A stretch of DNA of 7,301 nt from positions 1 to 7,301 of the forward strand of contig CANKTT010000068.1 of NCBI GenBank assembly GCA_947486505.1. Reading direction: 5' to 3'. The notes beneath the pieces are model-generated. The model was not told where the DNA came from and made no database searches. It saw only the letters and a list, made by a program, of their open reading frames with translations. Below, piece by piece: positions 5,820 to 7,301 of the stretch (within the stretch, counting starts at the first letter, position 1; the number at the start of each line of letters is the position of its first letter). The translations under genes and the position numbers were made by a program. The stretch comes from Actinomycetota bacterium (GTDB lineage: Bacteria > Actinomycetota > Actinomycetes > S36-B12 > UBA5976).

Positions 5820-7301
5820 AGCACCTAGCGCTGACCAGATCCGCGCGCTTAACACTCGAATCGATGACTTGTCCGAGTCCAACACAAAGTTAACTGCAAC
5901 GCTTCGAGAAGCGCGCGAGCAAATCATTGGGCTGAAAGAAGAAGTAGACCGGTTAAGTGCTCCACCTAATGGATACGCAATTTACTTGGGCCCAGCTGCC
6001 GATGAACTTGTCGATGTGACCATCAACGGTCGAAAAATGCGAGTAGCGATGGCGCCAGAAGTTGATCGGGAAACATTGCGACCTGGTCAAGAAGTAATTC
6101 TGAATGAATCAATGAATGTCGTTGTCGCAGGAACGTTTAACGATCAAGGCGAAATTGTTGTTTTTCAAGAAGTTCTTGAAGATGGCTTACGGGCTATCGT
6201 TTCGGGTCGCAGTGACGAAGAGCGGGTAATTCACTTAGCAGCACCGCTGCGTGACATCCCACTTCGCTCCGGTGACAGTTTGCTTGCTGACATGAAAGCT
6301 GGCTACGCCTTTGAGCGGATTGCCAAATCTGAAGTTGAAGATTTAGTTCTGGAGGAAGTGCCAGACATTAACTACGAAGACATCGGTGGCCTCCGTGATC
6401 AGATCAACACAATTAGAGATGCAGTTGAACTGCCTTTCTTGCATCCTGAACTCTTCAAGGAATATGAACTAAAGCCACCAAAAGGAATCTTGTTGTATGG
6501 CCCGCCGGGCTGCGGTAAGACCTTAATCGCAAAGGCAGTAGCCAATTCGCTTGCCAAAAAAGTTTCAGAGATTTCGGGCATTGGTGAGGGTAGAAGTTAT
6601 TTTCTGAACATCAAAGGTCCAGAACTGCTGAATAAGTTCGTCGGTGAAACCGAACGGCAAATTCGCATTATTTTCCAACGGGCACGTGAGAAAGCAAGTG
6701 AAGGCACACCCGTGATTGTGTTCTTTGACGAGATGGACTCATTATTTCGTACTCGAGGCAGTGGTGTCTCCAGCGATGTAGAAAACACGATTGTGCCGCA
6801 ATTGCTAAGCGAGATCGATGGTGTTGAAAGCTTGGAGAATGTAATTGTTATTGGTGCATCTAACCGTGAAGATATGATCGATCCAGCAATTCTTCGCCCC
6901 GGTCGTCTGGATGTGAAGATAAAGATCGAACGACCTGACGCGGAAGCAGCAATCGACATTTTTGCTAAGTACTTAACAACAGACTTACCTCTCTGCACGG
7001 TGGACTTAGCTGAGTACGGTAATGATGCGCAGGCGACTGCAACCGCGATGATTCAGCGCGTGGTTGAAGAGATGTATGCAACGACTCCGAACAATGAGTT
7101 CCTTGAAGTGACATACGCAAATGGCGACAAGGAAGTTTTGTACTTCAAGGACTTCAGTTCCGGTGCAATGATCGAAAACATCGTTAGTCGTGCCAAGAAG
7201 GCGGCGATCAAGTCGTTCTTAACGGTGGGCGTAAAAGGTATTACGATCGAACATTTGCTACAGGCATGCTTGGATGAATTCCACGAAAACGAGGACCTTC
7301 C
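5812..7301 (+). CDS. arc: Proteasome-associated ATPase ARC/Mpa, 3' end beyond the window
   Basis: AAA+ unfoldase (ARC; Mpa in mycobacteria) that forms a hexameric ring, captures Pup-tagged proteins by its coiled coils and threads them into the 20S proteasome. The frame is open from the ATG at 5812 to the window end: 496 full codons, ending ENEDL plus two bases of a Pro codon. Domains in order: N-terminal coiled coil (about 7-50), OB-type domains (about 52-175), the linker [15 protein letters not shown] (180-194), then the AAA+ module. Walker A is GPPGCGKT (230-237), Walker B VIVFFDE (301-307), sensor 1 GASN (348-351) and the arginine-finger region LRPGR (361-365), all intact. From homologues I expect about 50-100 more residues, including the C-terminal QYL-type tail that docks into the proteasome. 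The start overlaps trmI by 8 bases (ATGACTGA) behind a good ribosome binding site. In Actinobacteria dop, pup, prcB, prcA and pafA usually follow, so they are expected downstream. Confidence 0.97.
   Translation, partial: MTEAPSADQIRALNTRIDDLSESNTKLTATLREAREQIIGLKEEVDRLSAPPNGYAIYLGPAADELVDVTINGRKMRVAMAPEVDRETLRPGQEVILNESMNVVVAGTFNDQGEIVVFQEVLEDGLRAIVSGRSDEERVIHLAAPLRDIPLRSGDSLLADMKAGYAFERIAKSEVEDLVLEEVPDINYEDIGGLRDQINTIRDAVELPFLHPELFKEYELKPPKGILLYGPPGCGKTLIAKAVANSLAKKVSEISGIGEGRSYFLNIKGPELLNKFVGETERQIRIIFQRAREKASEGTPVIVFFDEMDSLFRTRGSGVSSDVENTIVPQLLSEIDGVESLENVIVIGASNREDMIDPAILRPGRLDVKIKIERPDAEAAIDIFAKYLTTDLPLCTVDLAEYGNDAQATATAMIQRVVEEMYATTPNNEFLEVTYANGDKEVLYFKDFSSGAMIENIVSRAKKAAIKSFLTVGVKGITIEHLLQACLDEFHENEDL

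Noticed and set aside
6597..6998. 133-codon minus-strand frame
   Set aside because: Entirely antisense to the AAA+ domain of arc, whose motifs are intact. Serine-rich translation typical of a shadow frame.
1..7301. CRISPR array, tRNA or rRNA genes, insertion sequence, phage or toxin-antitoxin genes
   Set aside because: I saw no spaced repeats, cloverleaf-like stretches or transposase motifs. Nearly every base lies in one of eight well-conserved genes.

Overview
The window looks like a chromosomal core region of an actinobacterium with an unusually low G+C content for that phylum (a little under half by eye). The phylum is indicated by lineage-specific genes: mshC (mycothiol synthesis), a proteasome-activating ATPase of the ARC/Mpa type, a PAC2-family protein, an actinobacterial TrmI, and three uncharacterised families (MSMEG_4193-type histidine phosphatase, DUF3090, SCO1664-type kinase-like protein) that co-occur in Actinobacteria. 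The gene set parallels the Mycobacterium tuberculosis stretch from Rv2115c (mpa) to Rv2136c (uppP). Low G+C, very tight packing and no mobile DNA suggest a streamlined aquatic lineage such as the freshwater Nanopelagicales (acI) or a relative. That placement is inference.

Layout: (1) Positions 1-1880, plus strand: the 3' part of uppP, then the histidine phosphatase and the DUF3090 gene, with gaps of 30 and 2 bases. (2) Positions 1887-4824, minus strand, read from right to left: PAC2-family gene, mshC, SCO1664-family gene. This block converges on DUF3090 with only 6 bases between the stop codons. (3) Positions 4887 to the end, plus strand: trmI and then arc, overlapping by 8 bases. arc is cut by the window end. 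PAC2 and trmI diverge from a 62-base spacer. No stretch over 300 bases lacks a gene. I see no RNA gene, CRISPR array, insertion sequence or other mobile element.

How the genes relate: UppP recycles the undecaprenyl carrier for cell-wall synthesis. MshC ligates cysteine to GlcN-Ins in mycothiol synthesis. TrmI makes m1A58 in tRNA. ARC unfolds pupylated proteins for the 20S proteasome, and the PAC2 gene may belong to the same field. The phosphatase, DUF3090 and kinase-like genes form a known but unexplained actinobacterial trio. Here the kinase-like member lies on the opposite strand, behind mshC.

No clearly new system is visible. The best leads are a repeated leaderless-promoter arrangement (a TANNNT box, 6 bases, then ATG) in front of the phosphatase gene and mshC, the split trio, and a two-codon open frame joined by TAATG to the trmI start.
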